Source: UTCHB3 sp964431385 (GTDB taxonomy: Bacteria; Bacteroidota; Ignavibacteria; Ignavibacteriales; Ignavibacteriaceae). From it: 64,000 nt of DNA. Shown one piece after another: positions 10,301 to 18,944 of the stretch. The DNA lies in contig CAYSJM010000009.1 of the NCBI GenBank assembly GCA_964431385.1, positions 21,466-85,465 of the forward strand, in the 5' to 3' direction. The translations under genes were made by a program, and so were the position numbers. The notes below the pieces were generated by a model. It searched no databases, was not told the DNA's origin, and saw only the letters and a list, made by a program, of their open reading frames with translations. The stretch's first letter is position 1; each line of letters starts with the position of its first letter.

Positions 10301-10812
10301 ATCATCTCATCAAACTGATTGGCTTTACCCTGTAATTTATTTTTGGCTAAGTAGGTGAATGGGTAAGAGGATTCTATTTCACTTAGAAAGCCTGATAATT
10401 CATCGGAAATTCCCAGCTCTTTAATCTCTTTTTTCGAAACATTGAGATTAAACTTGTTTATTCCTTCGAGAGAAGTTTCTTTAAACTGGAAGAAGAGGAA
10501 CTGTTCATTTTCAACCCTGGGAGAATGTACAGAATAATTTAATGATATCTCTTTTCCATTCCGCAGATAGAGGGTAATTGCCTCGGTAAAATCTGTCTTT
10601 TCCTCAGCTGATAACAATCCTTTAAGCTTTATCCCCTCAGAGATGAGGAACAAGTCAGCAAAAGAATCATTCCCATCTTTGATACTAAAAAGCTGTGCAG
10701 CCTTTTCGTTGAAAGACAGCAACTTCCCTTTCAAATCCATAACAACAAATGGATTGGTTACACTTCCTGTAAAAGCGTCAAGTAGTTGTTTTAGAGGACC
10801 GGGATTAATCAT
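7393..10812 (-). CDS. Multi-PAS hybrid histidine-kinase-like protein with receiver domain (probable pseudokinase)
   Basis: The 1139-residue cytoplasmic protein has PAS-like domains near residues 10-115, 165-270, 305-415 and 425-525, a charged EKIVY repeat (about 535-560), a HisKA-like helix with H582 in FIFHEILTPINVIVGF, an ATPase-like region (about 680-800), a long disordered Pro/Ser/Arg-rich linker (about 800-1015), and a C-terminal receiver with D1071, T1102 and K1124. The ATPase region lacks the Asn of the N-box (NLVCLILKVISH), any DxGxG box and a GLGL box, so ATP binding is doubtful. The receiver appears intact. It sits inside the polysaccharide locus, 9 bases after the FN3 gene, and probably controls export or synthesis. 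No output domain is present. Confidence 0.82.
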   Translation of the reverse strand: MINPGPLKQLLDAFTGSVTNPFVVMDLKGKLLSFNEKAAQLFSIKDGNDSFADLFLISEGIKLKGLLSAEEKTDFTEAITLYLRNGKEISLNYSVHSPRVENEQFLFFQFKETSLEGINKFNLNVSKKEIKELGISDELSGFLSEIESSYPFTYLAKNKLQGKANQFDEMIWLKDNEGKYVLVNEKFSTHLSLKPGQMEGRAEKNFIPGYINEFYLALEKYLRDSLSIAILTSDKIKGVPVDTPHEIIEIPLLDLDDNLVAILGLARVGSQRKSQIEEDSENNLIFEDNNNFNLETILKLKNKMYEFIISKNPDAIFIYDLDSFKFLDVNDAALSIYGYSRQEFLQMDLTDLYLPEEIQTIADSAKNEEGRFTGPFNHRKKDGSLIQVEICKISFNYEGAEAHFNIVRDITNLLEKEEQLQMMRTVFEFSQDILIVTDNTGFINYINPAVEKHLGYKRTDLLNNSIISLATEDSRNDFLRKSTAPFIFSAMMKSADKSDVPVEVTSVAFSGIDGDISQIAYIGKITPVASEPKEVVVEKEVEKIVYVDKTVEKIVYKEKETHGNHEIKAGGIDPGQLSFIFHEILTPINVIVGFISELKDTLDVPSEEQEEAMGYIDENRKKLLYTMDSISEYAQIEQHFGEINKVAFSVDEMMQKVLKEMRESNSPWKKEIVHDRVAMGVAVSSDQDKVVNLVCLILKVISHVTDEREVIVSAYQLDADNFIVTFRDHHIKIQQKLLYIIQSLFSEQDVSKLRAFGVSRFTIFSAQRLFKLLNGRFEIVQKSGLPFEIGLILPMSADFATEQQVSESEKETLFKPAITADKIVPHNEVPYETDSYYGTQTTPSVSGSRSDMQEPVMSPVSKSPEKEESEYIDFDFDSELDFVTRRKKREADRREIEKNDSRQFRRSFEEPPRRRESYKDPVKRTDSSFDFDSGFSRSNYEERKPVTPSQPVYNEPVSRVSPPKDVPVVKPQYRDEPAPSPKEEVRQYTPSVSTPSVTESRTTLSTKPAENKDTSSIDLRNMSCLYIEDQLDSQILFKVQMKELKSIKFSQSFEDAIPMLETEKFDFIVLDINLQGEYNGLDALKVIRTMEGLETIPIIAVTAYVLPGDKEKFIATGFTDFVSKPIFRNKIVEVLSKIF

Positions 10813-10821
10813 TACAATTTT

Positions 10822-12123
10822 CTATTTGCTCTTTTTTTGGTTCCGAATATATGCTTTTGAGGGTTCGGTTACCGTTGCAAACACTTCATTAGATGGCTTG
10901 GAGATATATCCTTGACGGCTAATTTTAATTCTGTAGTAGTAAGTTCTACCTTTTACAATCAGGGTATCATCAAAGGCTGTCATATCCTGGCTAAGAATTG
11001 CAATCGCCTGATATGTACCCCCTGCTCCTTCTTTTCTTTCAACGATGTTATTTTCTTCCTGGTTCGAATTGTCTTTCCAGGTAAGTTTCACCATCTTTTT
11101 GGCAACAGCGGGAGTATCGGCAAACACCCCGACAAGATTGCTTGCAGGCGTAAGATCGAAAGGCCATGTAGTTACAGAAATTTCTTTTGAAAATCCGGAA
11201 TCTGATTGAGCCACAACTTTTAGACGGTAATAGAAAGTACCGCCGGCAGAAAGACCACCAGAGTTATCTGTGTATGAGGTTCTGCTCAATGAGAGCGTTG
11301 CAATATTAGACCAAAGTACCGAACTGGCGGCTCTTCTTTGAACATTTAAGAAAACTGCATTTGAGGCTCTGTTAACCCAGGTTAATTCCACTTCCCGGGT
11401 ACCCCAAGGCGTAGCGGTCAGACTTGTTGGTGCAAGCACACCACTTCCTGATCCACCTTCAGAGTTGATGATTGTACTAAAATTTGATTTCCCAATTTTG
11501 TTAAAACCTTTGATCTTATAATAGTTTATAAGGAAAGGTTTTGGCAATGGGAGAAGCCGTGTGGAACCCGAAACAGTTGTATATAAAAAGAATGATGAAT
11601 TGTCGGTGTTCACTTCGCTCAACCATATTTCATATCCTTCTACCAATTTGGAAGTGTCTCTCCACGACAAAATTATATCTGACGATCCCTCCGGTTCAAT
11701 AATTTCGAGACCATACGGTGCTGATGGTGGTGACTTAGAGGTAACTACTGCTATTTTTGTTTTAGTGTCGCTTGCGGTTGAATTCCCACCAAGATCGTAA
11801 ACTTTAATATAGTAACTGAAAGTTTTATTCACAAATGTCGCAGAATCAAGATTAAGCGTCACTTTGGGTCTGTTCCCATTCTCAGCAGGATAACTTCCGG
11901 CAAGTAAACCATCTACATAAATTTCAACTTTTGCTATACCCTGATCATCTGAAGCGTCGTAAATAATTTCCTGCGGTCCTAATATTATCGTGTCGTTTGT
12001 AGTGGGTTTGTACAGAGCCACGGATGGAGGGATTGAGTCACTCCCACCCAATGGTTCAACACACGAGGATAGTGTCATCACTGTTATTAAAAGAAACGCG
12101 ATCGAAACAAACTTTTTAATCAT
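10822..12123 (-). CDS. Fibronectin type III lipoprotein
   Basis: The 433-residue protein has a lipoprotein signal (MIKKFVSIAFLLITVMTLSSC, Cys 21). After it come an Ig-like segment (about 30-125) and three fibronectin type III-like modules (about 130-225, 230-320, 325-420) with repeated TYYYRIKV/FYYRLKV strands. It should be anchored in the outer membrane or face the periplasm. Its place between the deacetylase-like gene and the PAS-hybrid gene suggests a role as a binding or scaffold protein in polysaccharide export. No catalytic motif is visible. Confidence 0.8.
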   Translation of the reverse strand: MIKKFVSIAFLLITVMTLSSCVEPLGGSDSIPPSVALYKPTTNDTIILGPQEIIYDASDDQGIAKVEIYVDGLLAGSYPAENGNRPKVTLNLDSATFVNKTFSYYIKVYDLGGNSTASDTKTKIAVVTSKSPPSAPYGLEIIEPEGSSDIILSWRDTSKLVEGYEIWLSEVNTDNSSFFLYTTVSGSTRLLPLPKPFLINYYKIKGFNKIGKSNFSTIINSEGGSGSGVLAPTSLTATPWGTREVELTWVNRASNAVFLNVQRRAASSVLWSNIATLSLSRTSYTDNSGGLSAGGTFYYRLKVVAQSDSGFSKEISVTTWPFDLTPASNLVGVFADTPAVAKKMVKLTWKDNSNQEENNIVERKEGAGGTYQAIAILSQDMTAFDDTLIVKGRTYYYRIKISRQGYISKPSNEVFATVTEPSKAYIRNQKKSK

Positions 12124-12140
12124 GATTAAATACCAAATTC

Positions 12141-14033
12141 TTAGTTTTTGTAGTCTATGTAATAAATTCTGGATTCTGAAGGTTTAAGATTTTTTACTTT
12201 TAAAGTCAGTTTCCTCTGCTCCCTGTTGACATCTGTATCAGGTAACGGAGTATTGATAATTTCTGTCGATATTTTATAAGTTTTAGGCATAAGAGTAAAA
12301 TCAACGGGTACAAGCACTTCTTTCAAAATAGTGTTTCCAACATTGGAAAGGGCTATTACCATTCTGCTTGTGCCTCGTGCTTCAACTCTAAGCTCAACCC
12401 TGTTATTGTTTGTCCACCAGGTATATAAAACAGGCATGCTGGTTATCCACATATCCTTTTCTTTCATATACTTGATCACATCTTTAACAACCGAGACATA
12501 TTCCGGCTTTAACTGGAAATTTGTGTGAAGTTTAAGGACATACAATCCCCCCTCGAAAATTAGTCTGTCAACATCTTCCAGGTATGTATATAATTGGAAA
12601 TCATGTTCGACGAGCCCATATCTTCCGACAATTTCTTTATCGTCCCTGACGGTTTTTGTAACCGTAATAATCGCCTCTTCTCCCTTTACGACATATTTGG
12701 GAACCGAACGATCTGTTAACGAATCGGTGATAATATATTTTATCCCGCTCGCTGCTGCTGCCATCAAGGAATTGTCGTCGAACAACCCATAAAGTGGTTT
12801 AATCCCCTTTAGAGTTGTTCCGGTAACCGTTTTAAATGTTTTTTTCGAGTTGTTAAAATCAGATTCCTGCACTTCAAGTTTTTTTAACTTGTTTACAGTA
12901 TCGTTCACCGAACTCATAAATCCGATATCTACAACACCTGATATATCTCCGTACGCTGAGAGGCTTTTAATAAGATCGGCGTTACTACCAGCTGCCCCGC
13001 CTTCGACAAGAAATGTCGCCTTTACCCCCTCTTGTGCCAAAATTGGGAGGAGATTCTTAATATTTCCCGGCTCATCCCCAATAGATGCCAGAATGATCGC
13101 CGCTGCCTTTTTATTTCCTGGCCAATCAACAATATAAGCACTCGGTTTTTTCGCCAGCCAGTTGAGTGAATTTCTAATAAGTTTATCAAGTACCTGGTAT
13201 TCTTCTCTTTGTCCGACAACAGTAATAATGTCGAAACCATACCATACGAAGCGTCCCTTTCCGTAGGTGCCATAACAGAGACCCGATGTATTCAATACTT
13301 CTTCTCTTACTAAGCCGGAATCAATTTTGAAATCATACCAAAAGCTAAGTTGTTGAGTTCTTGGGTCTAAAACTCTCGTTGCCACCATATTATCCCAGGT
13401 CGCAATTTTCAATCTGTACCCGGTGGGTACATCAAAAGTAATTGGCGACCCTCCCTTTAGGGTAAGTAGTCGAGGAGAAGGAATTTTGGCAGTTTCTTTT
13501 GTGAAAAGAGTACCATAAACCTCTTTAAAATATTCCCAACCCCGCCATTTACCATCGGCAGAAAAACTGCCCGTAGCACCGGTCGCCATGATGTTGCCAC
13601 CCTTATCGAGATAATCCTTTATTGTAAGAATCTCTCTGTCGCTCAAGGCTTTTATGCTGGGCATAATCAGGATCTGAAAATTCTCCGGAGTTAAAACTCC
13701 TTTTTCAAGATCATCCTCGGTGATAACAGTAACAGGGAATTTATTTCCTGTGGTGTAACGCTCCCAGGCAGTCACATTATCCTTAATCCATGTTGAACCC
13801 TTAGGAAGGAAATTTTCCGTCTTTTTGGAGTATAAAATTGCAACTTTGGTTTGGTCGCCACCAAAAATTTTTGAAAATGCATCGAGAGAAAATCCGTCAG
13901 ATGCAAATGCATACGATCCAAACACACCCTGTAGGATGTAATTATAAATCAGAACGGAGGTCACGAGCATTAGTCCTCCAGCGATTAAAATCAGCATGGA
14001 TGTGAAAAAGGCATTCCGCTTTTTTAACGCCAC
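12141..14033 (-). CDS. Membrane-anchored polysaccharide-deacetylase-like protein, catalytic motif not visible
   Basis: The 630-residue protein has one N-terminal membrane helix (about 10-32). Next is a region like the amidotransferase-fold domains of surface glycosidases (about 55-290: VAILYSKKT, ILIMPSIKALSDREI, GKGRFVWYGFD). A NodB-like polysaccharide deacetylase fold follows (about 305-500: AAAIILASIGDEP, EGVKATFLVEGG), then a beta-rich tail. The usual TFDD and HxxxH metal motifs of deacetylases are absent, with ASIGDE at the first position. The start is GTG at 14033, overlapping the upstream gene by 10 bases, so translation is probably coupled. It may bind rather than modify the polymer, in the manner of PgaB-like periplasmic partners. 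Confidence 0.72.
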   Translation of the reverse strand: MALKKRNAFFTSMLILIAGGLMLVTSVLIYNYILQGVFGSYAFASDGFSLDAFSKIFGGDQTKVAILYSKKTENFLPKGSTWIKDNVTAWERYTTGNKFPVTVITEDDLEKGVLTPENFQILIMPSIKALSDREILTIKDYLDKGGNIMATGATGSFSADGKWRGWEYFKEVYGTLFTKETAKIPSPRLLTLKGGSPITFDVPTGYRLKIATWDNMVATRVLDPRTQQLSFWYDFKIDSGLVREEVLNTSGLCYGTYGKGRFVWYGFDIITVVGQREEYQVLDKLIRNSLNWLAKKPSAYIVDWPGNKKAAAIILASIGDEPGNIKNLLPILAQEGVKATFLVEGGAAGSNADLIKSLSAYGDISGVVDIGFMSSVNDTVNKLKKLEVQESDFNNSKKTFKTVTGTTLKGIKPLYGLFDDNSLMAAAASGIKYIITDSLTDRSVPKYVVKGEEAIITVTKTVRDDKEIVGRYGLVEHDFQLYTYLEDVDRLIFEGGLYVLKLHTNFQLKPEYVSVVKDVIKYMKEKDMWITSMPVLYTWWTNNNRVELRVEARGTSRMVIALSNVGNTILKEVLVPVDFTLMPKTYKISTEIINTPLPDTDVNREQRKLTLKVKNLKPSESRIYYIDYKN

Positions 14034-14500
14034 TTCAGGTTCCCGCCTTGTCTCTGCTGTTGTGGAGCCTGCTGTTGCTGCTGTTCTTGAGCTGACTCAG
14101 AGGTAACTTTCACAAATTTCTTGGCATTTGTAGTAACAGCTGAAATTGGTGCTTCGCGTCTTGGAGGAGCATACTGTTGCGCTGCGGGAACTGTTTCACC
14201 ACCCAAATTACCGGTGACTCTGCTGGGCGAACTTGTTGCTCTGTACTCGGGTGCATGAGTTGTTTCAAAAGTTTGACCCGTCCTTCGTTGACTTTCACGA
14301 GTGGACATCGTCGCGGAAGTTCTTTCTGATGCAAGTTCGGGAGTTACAAGTTCAGCATGAATTGTAGCCGGTGGAACAGCTTTTTGTCTGACTCCCTGTG
14401 CTTCTCTAATTTTAAATAGAATATAAGCTCCTATCGAGAGAAAGAAAGTACTGATGGTTGCCACCAGAATGATTGTTGCGAGAATAGGGATTAATTCCAT
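14024..14500 (-). CDS. Small single-pass membrane protein with Gln/Pro-rich tail
   Basis: The 158-residue protein has an N-terminal hydrophobic helix (residues 4-30) and then a low-complexity tail rich in Thr, Ser, Arg and Pro ending in runs of Gln. No family is recognised. The tail is probably cytoplasmic or periplasmic and disordered. It lies between the synthase gene and the deacetylase-like gene and overlaps the latter. Small bitopic partners of this sort often assist polysaccharide synthases, but that is analogy only. Confidence 0.7.
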   Translation of the reverse strand: MELIPILATIILVATISTFFLSIGAYILFKIREAQGVRQKAVPPATIHAELVTPELASERTSATMSTRESQRRTGQTFETTHAPEYRATSSPSRVTGNLGGETVPAAQQYAPPRREAPISAVTTNAKKFVKVTSESAQEQQQQQAPQQQRQGGNLKWR

Positions 14501-14518
14501 ATAAATTCCTTGTTTATA

Positions 14519-15916
14519 CTACTTACTGGTTCCGATGCGTTCCAATTTACCCCAGTTCATATCTAAACCGAGGAACTCTTCAATGGTTGACATCATCTTA
14601 CAAATATCAATTGCAAACACAAAAAACATTCTATATACTAACGAATAAGGGACTAATCTTAGTTCCTCATCCTCTACTGCCACACAATATAGTGCCGTAA
14701 CTGTATCAAGTAAAGCCAAAAATACCCACCAGAAAAAAATCAGACTGGTATATCCGTAAAAAATAGAAACCACGATGAAGAAGAAGTTTGCCACTATATT
14801 CATTGTTGGCCAAATGAGGGCTTCGTAAAACATCGTCCATAGAATGAAAGTATCACCGAAGTTAATCGTCGGATTGTACAATAAATTTTTATGTTTTCTG
14901 ATCGCTTGGAGAATTCCCCTTGTCCAGCGATATCTCTGTTTAAGAAGTTGTTGCAATTTCACGGGAGCTTCAGTCCAGGCAATAGCTGTTGGTTCGTAAT
15001 AAACCTTCCACCCCTTGGAGAGGATTTTCAGAGTTAAATCTGCATCCTCGGCAAAAGTATCACTGGAATAATATCCAACTTCTTCGATGGCTTTTTTTCT
15101 GAATAATCCTATTGGACCCGGAATAATGTTAACGAGCTTAAGAAAACTTTGGGCTGCACGAGCCATATTCAGACCTTCGATATATTCCAAAGCTTGCAGG
15201 TCTGCGTAGAATTTCTTCCTGTTAAGAACTTTTACATTACCGGCAACGGCACCAATTCTGGGATCAATAAAATGTCTGGCAGCATTTCTGATTGTTTCAG
15301 GGGAAAGCTGACTGTCACCATCCATACAGAGAACTATCTCTGATTTCGAATAGCTGATTCCGGCATTTAATGCTCTTGCTTTACCGCCGTTAGGCTTGCT
15401 AAGCAATGAAACTTTTACCTTACCATATAAACCTTGTTGAAAACCTACGAGAGTTTTAGCAACATCATAAGTATTGTCTGAAGAACCGTCATTCACAATT
15501 ATAATTTCATAATTTGTGTATTCCAGCTCAAGAAGTGACATAATTGCATCTTTGAGCAACAAACCTTCATTGTAAACGGGTACGATAACCGATACAAAAG
15601 GTTGAAAATCGGGTCGTTTAGAGAATGTGTAGTTGTTCAACCAAAGATAAGCCATCCCCAAAAGAGCAAAATATCTAATTAGCAAAATGAGTAAAAAGAG
15701 AAGTAACGAGATCATGGTGGAATATTCAAACAGAGCCGAATATGAAAGGACGGTCATCGGCATGGTAAACACAATCACAAGTATCAATGCGATGGAAGAC
15801 ACACCCGAACTAATCATCCGTTTAAGAATTTGTCTTAAACGATTCTCTCCGACTGCTTCTGTCGCTTCAGTATTTTTAACAGTGATCCTCGTGGATCTGA
15901 TCTTATTCTGAGCCAT
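14519..15916 (-). CDS. Processive GT2 polysaccharide synthase (PgaC/BcsA-like)
   Basis: The 465-residue membrane protein polymerises and probably extrudes an extracellular beta-linked polysaccharide. Two N-terminal helices (about 40-95) precede the GT2 domain with SVIVPVYNE, D143 (NDGSSD), DGD at 199-201, E290/D291 (FAEDADLT) and QRYRW at 327-331. These are the complete D,D,D,QxxRW set of processive synthases. Two or more C-terminal helices follow. It most resembles PgaC/IcaA and hyaluronan/cellulose-synthase-type enzymes, so the polymer (poly-GlcNAc, glucan or other) is unresolved. A weak sigma-54-like promoter and the shared upstream element precede it. Confidence 0.88.
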   Translation of the reverse strand: MAQNKIRSTRITVKNTEATEAVGENRLRQILKRMISSGVSSIALILVIVFTMPMTVLSYSALFEYSTMISLLLFLLILLIRYFALLGMAYLWLNNYTFSKRPDFQPFVSVIVPVYNEGLLLKDAIMSLLELEYTNYEIIIVNDGSSDNTYDVAKTLVGFQQGLYGKVKVSLLSKPNGGKARALNAGISYSKSEIVLCMDGDSQLSPETIRNAARHFIDPRIGAVAGNVKVLNRKKFYADLQALEYIEGLNMARAAQSFLKLVNIIPGPIGLFRKKAIEEVGYYSSDTFAEDADLTLKILSKGWKVYYEPTAIAWTEAPVKLQQLLKQRYRWTRGILQAIRKHKNLLYNPTINFGDTFILWTMFYEALIWPTMNIVANFFFIVVSIFYGYTSLIFFWWVFLALLDTVTALYCVAVEDEELRLVPYSLVYRMFFVFAIDICKMMSTIEEFLGLDMNWGKLERIGTSK

Positions 15917-15946
15917 TATGTCCTTAATACTTTTCCATAATTATTC

Positions 15947-15963
15947 ATCAAATTCTATACCAA
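15947..15963 (-). promoter_or_regulatory. Weak sigma-54-like promoter of the synthase gene
   Basis: The minus strand reads TTGGTATAGAATTTGAT: GG and the -12 dinucleotide are 10 bases apart as required, but the -12 element is TTGA rather than TTGC. It is accepted only because the shared upstream element (16026-16041) lies at the same relative distance as at the two better promoters. Confidence 0.35.
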
Positions 15964-16025
15964 ACTAAAATATTGCTATTTTGGCTTATATTAAGCATTA
16001 TATCAATTTTTCCATCTTTATCAAA

Positions 16026-16041
16026 TCTCATTATGATACAC
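16026..16041 (-). promoter_or_regulatory. Shared upstream activator-like element, copy 1
   Basis: Plus strand TCTCATTATGATACAC. The core CTCATTATGATACA is identical to 41628-41641 and nearly identical to 20365-20378. It lies immediately after the TPR-barrel stop and about 95 bases upstream of the inferred synthase transcription start. Confidence 0.5.
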
Positions 16042-18936
16042 CTATAACATCCAGAACAAAGAAGCACTGAACGATCTTGAGCTGTAGCCCGTTGTTTCTC
16101 TTGAAGTACTACCAATTTGGGCACGGGCATTAAGCCTGAGGTTGGCAAGAATATTATACGCTCCCTGGAAATAAAACTCTCTCAGCCAGTAGGAACTTTC
16201 GGGTATATAACCAAATCTTCCACCAGCAGACAAATCCAATTGATCATCCTTATAAAAGTTCCAGTCAGCGAAAATACTGTGTGAAAGGAAACTTTGCGGA
16301 GAATAATAATAGATCGATTTCCTTGCGTAAATTGTCGAATAGAATTCGTATCCGGCTAACAATTCAGGATAAAAATATCGACCAATACGCAATTCTGTAT
16401 TTGCACCTCTGTTACCGTCAGAAATCATAAGATAGGTGTATGATCCGGAAACGCGATACTTTGAAGGAAGAATATACCATCCCTCAGCTTTAATCATTTC
16501 AACACGCAGACGATCCTTTAAAGAACCAAATGGGTAAACAAGTGCAGCCGAATAGAGCATTGTGGCGGCTTCCTGTTGAATATATGTTATCTGAGCATAA
16601 TATTCTTTTTCAACGGTTGCCCTAATGAATGCCTCATAAAGTGGATACTTCTTTTTTGGCGATAAAAATGATTGTTCGCCTATCGAAAGTCCTATTAAAA
16701 ATGGATCAAACGGTCGTATGAATAGAGACGCTTTCCATGTGTTCAGTTCAACCTTGGTATAGGGACTCGCAAGTTGTCCCAAACTGCCTTGCAGCCCAAG
16801 GGACAAAAATGAAGTTATTCCCATGTCGGAAGCAATTCCATAATTCAGATAACTAAAATCTGTGTTATCACCAAAGTAGGATACAAATGGATTCAAGAGG
16901 ATATATTGCGGGAACGAACCCAACAAAGCTCCCAAACCTGTAACAGGCAGCCATCCCATTCTCTGGTTAATGAGTGCAATCTGCGTAGTATCCGTGTTAC
17001 CAACCAAAAGTGAATCGTAAATATCTCTGGCTTTGCCGTAATCTTCAATTTGTGCATAAGCATCACCAAGAAACAGTTTTACAGCAAAATCCGCATTATC
17101 TTCTTTGACCAGTCGTTCAAATTCTGAAATCGACTTGGTGTAATCGCCTTTAAAGAAGAATACTTTTGCTCTTTCAAGGTCAATGAGATAATCATATTCA
17201 CCGGTTAGAAGCGAATCGTAAATCTGAATTGCTCTGTCGTAATTTTTTAAGCATGAGTTGATATCTGCATACTCTTTAAGAATCGTTCTGTTGGCTTCAT
17301 GTTTTAGCATAAAGTCATCATAAACAGCCAAAGCTCCGGCACAGTCGCCTGCACGAATCATTTCTCTACCCTTTTCAAGACTTTCGAACAACGCTTCCTC
17401 AGCAGCTCTAAGCTTTGAAGTTTCGAGATTGGAAATTAGTGTCTCTAATTCAGGATGTGTAGGTTCGATAGCCTTTATCATTTCGATATATTCGGCTGAT
17501 TTGTCAAACTCATTTTTCTTCATTTCGAGAGATGCGAGACCTACGAGAGCTGTAACCTCTTTTGGTTTCGCTTTCAAAACTTCATTTAAGTATTGATAAG
17601 CGAGGTCATCATCTTTACCAAGCCATACTGAAACTATACCTCTCTGTAACTTGAGTTCAAGATCAGTAGGGTCTTTTGCGATACAATAGTCGAGTTGTTC
17701 AATAGCTGTATAATTATCCTGGTAATCCACAGCAATTCGAGCGTATATTTTCCTCAACTTGCAATCAGGTGAATCAGGATTAGCCTCAAAATAAGCTTTT
17801 AGGAGATTAAATGCTTCTTCATTCCGTTCCAAATTGCTAAGCAACCCAACCATTTCGGTGAGAGCTTTAAGGTCATTTGGATTTTTCTGAAGCACTTTTT
17901 CAAGCTCGAGAATTCGTTTTGTGTAACTCTCGACTCTAACGGTCTTTACTTTTTCGTAAAGTGCCATCCATTTTTTATCTTCTTTATACTTCTCCTGAAG
18001 AATGATAATTTGTTGCCAGGCTTCTTCCCATCTTTTGTAAGCAATCAGCTCATCGATGAGCAGAAATCTGGTTTTATCATCTTTAGGGTTATTCCGTAAA
18101 ATCTTATAATACTTATCAATTGCAAATTCCGGTGGAGGTGGAGGCGGTTTCTGGTTTTTTGCCTCCCAGGTTCCAATAGTATCTTTGTAAAGATTGGTAA
18201 AATATTTTCCAAGCACCTGATCGAGACCGTCTTGAGCTTCTTTAAAATATGGTCTAAGCTTTAGTGCAGTTTCGAAAGCAACTTTTGCTTCTTCACTCTT
18301 CCCTAACCAATAAAGAAAATATCCGTAACGACTCCAAAGACGATGATCATTGGGGAATTTTTTTACAAACCGTGCGAGAATTGGCTCACCTTTTGCATAT
18401 TTTTTCAAATAACTGAGCACTTCAGTGTATCTGATTACTTCATCTGACGATGGTTCTTCGAGAGAAAGATATTTATCATACCATTCTTCACTCTGAACCC
18501 AGTTGAACATCAGTTTATAACATTTTGCTATCTCGAGATAGTTTTTTGGATTTTTAGGGTTGATAGCGATCTCGCGTTGATAACCCTTTATCAATGCGTT
18601 CAGATCGCTGTTTAATTTTTGATTTACGCGGTTTAAATCGTTTTGATATTCGCTGTTCCCGGGTGAAAGTTTTGCAGCAATTCTATAATCGTTTTGTGCA
18701 TTCACGAGCTGATTTCTCTTTTCGTAACACTTCCCTCTCAAGTTGTAACCATCCGGCTTCGAAGGAAACGCACCAACATATTTATTAAGAAGATCAATCG
18801 CTTCGCCATACTTTCCGGCATTCATCATTGTAATAGCATCATTTTTATACTTTTCAGGGTTGCCCTGAGCATTAATCGTATTGAATGACGCTAAGAAAAG
18901 GAATGCTAAAAGTAGCAAAATACCGGGAATTCTCAT
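16042..18936 (-). CDS. TPR-outer membrane beta-barrel protein (PgaA/BcsC-like exporter)
   Basis: The 964-residue protein has a signal peptide (MRIPGILLLLAFLFLASFNTINAQ) and about 15 tetratricopeptide-type repeats between residues 25 and 660. The region from about 690 to the C-terminal Phe-Trp-Met-Leu alternates aromatic strands such as YYAQITYIQ and LNARAQIGS, as expected for an outer membrane barrel. This TPR-plus-barrel plan is that of PgaA and BcsC, which guide a polymer through the outer membrane. It follows the ATPase gene by 8 bases and precedes the synthase. The sequence resembles those proteins in architecture only, so it is named by analogy. Confidence 0.8.
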   Translation of the reverse strand: MRIPGILLLLAFLFLASFNTINAQGNPEKYKNDAITMMNAGKYGEAIDLLNKYVGAFPSKPDGYNLRGKCYEKRNQLVNAQNDYRIAAKLSPGNSEYQNDLNRVNQKLNSDLNALIKGYQREIAINPKNPKNYLEIAKCYKLMFNWVQSEEWYDKYLSLEEPSSDEVIRYTEVLSYLKKYAKGEPILARFVKKFPNDHRLWSRYGYFLYWLGKSEEAKVAFETALKLRPYFKEAQDGLDQVLGKYFTNLYKDTIGTWEAKNQKPPPPPPEFAIDKYYKILRNNPKDDKTRFLLIDELIAYKRWEEAWQQIIILQEKYKEDKKWMALYEKVKTVRVESYTKRILELEKVLQKNPNDLKALTEMVGLLSNLERNEEAFNLLKAYFEANPDSPDCKLRKIYARIAVDYQDNYTAIEQLDYCIAKDPTDLELKLQRGIVSVWLGKDDDLAYQYLNEVLKAKPKEVTALVGLASLEMKKNEFDKSAEYIEMIKAIEPTHPELETLISNLETSKLRAAEEALFESLEKGREMIRAGDCAGALAVYDDFMLKHEANRTILKEYADINSCLKNYDRAIQIYDSLLTGEYDYLIDLERAKVFFFKGDYTKSISEFERLVKEDNADFAVKLFLGDAYAQIEDYGKARDIYDSLLVGNTDTTQIALINQRMGWLPVTGLGALLGSFPQYILLNPFVSYFGDNTDFSYLNYGIASDMGITSFLSLGLQGSLGQLASPYTKVELNTWKASLFIRPFDPFLIGLSIGEQSFLSPKKKYPLYEAFIRATVEKEYYAQITYIQQEAATMLYSAALVYPFGSLKDRLRVEMIKAEGWYILPSKYRVSGSYTYLMISDGNRGANTELRIGRYFYPELLAGYEFYSTIYARKSIYYYSPQSFLSHSIFADWNFYKDDQLDLSAGGRFGYIPESSYWLREFYFQGAYNILANLRLNARAQIGSTSRETTGYSSRSFSASLFWML

Positions 18937-18944
18937 GAAAAAGC

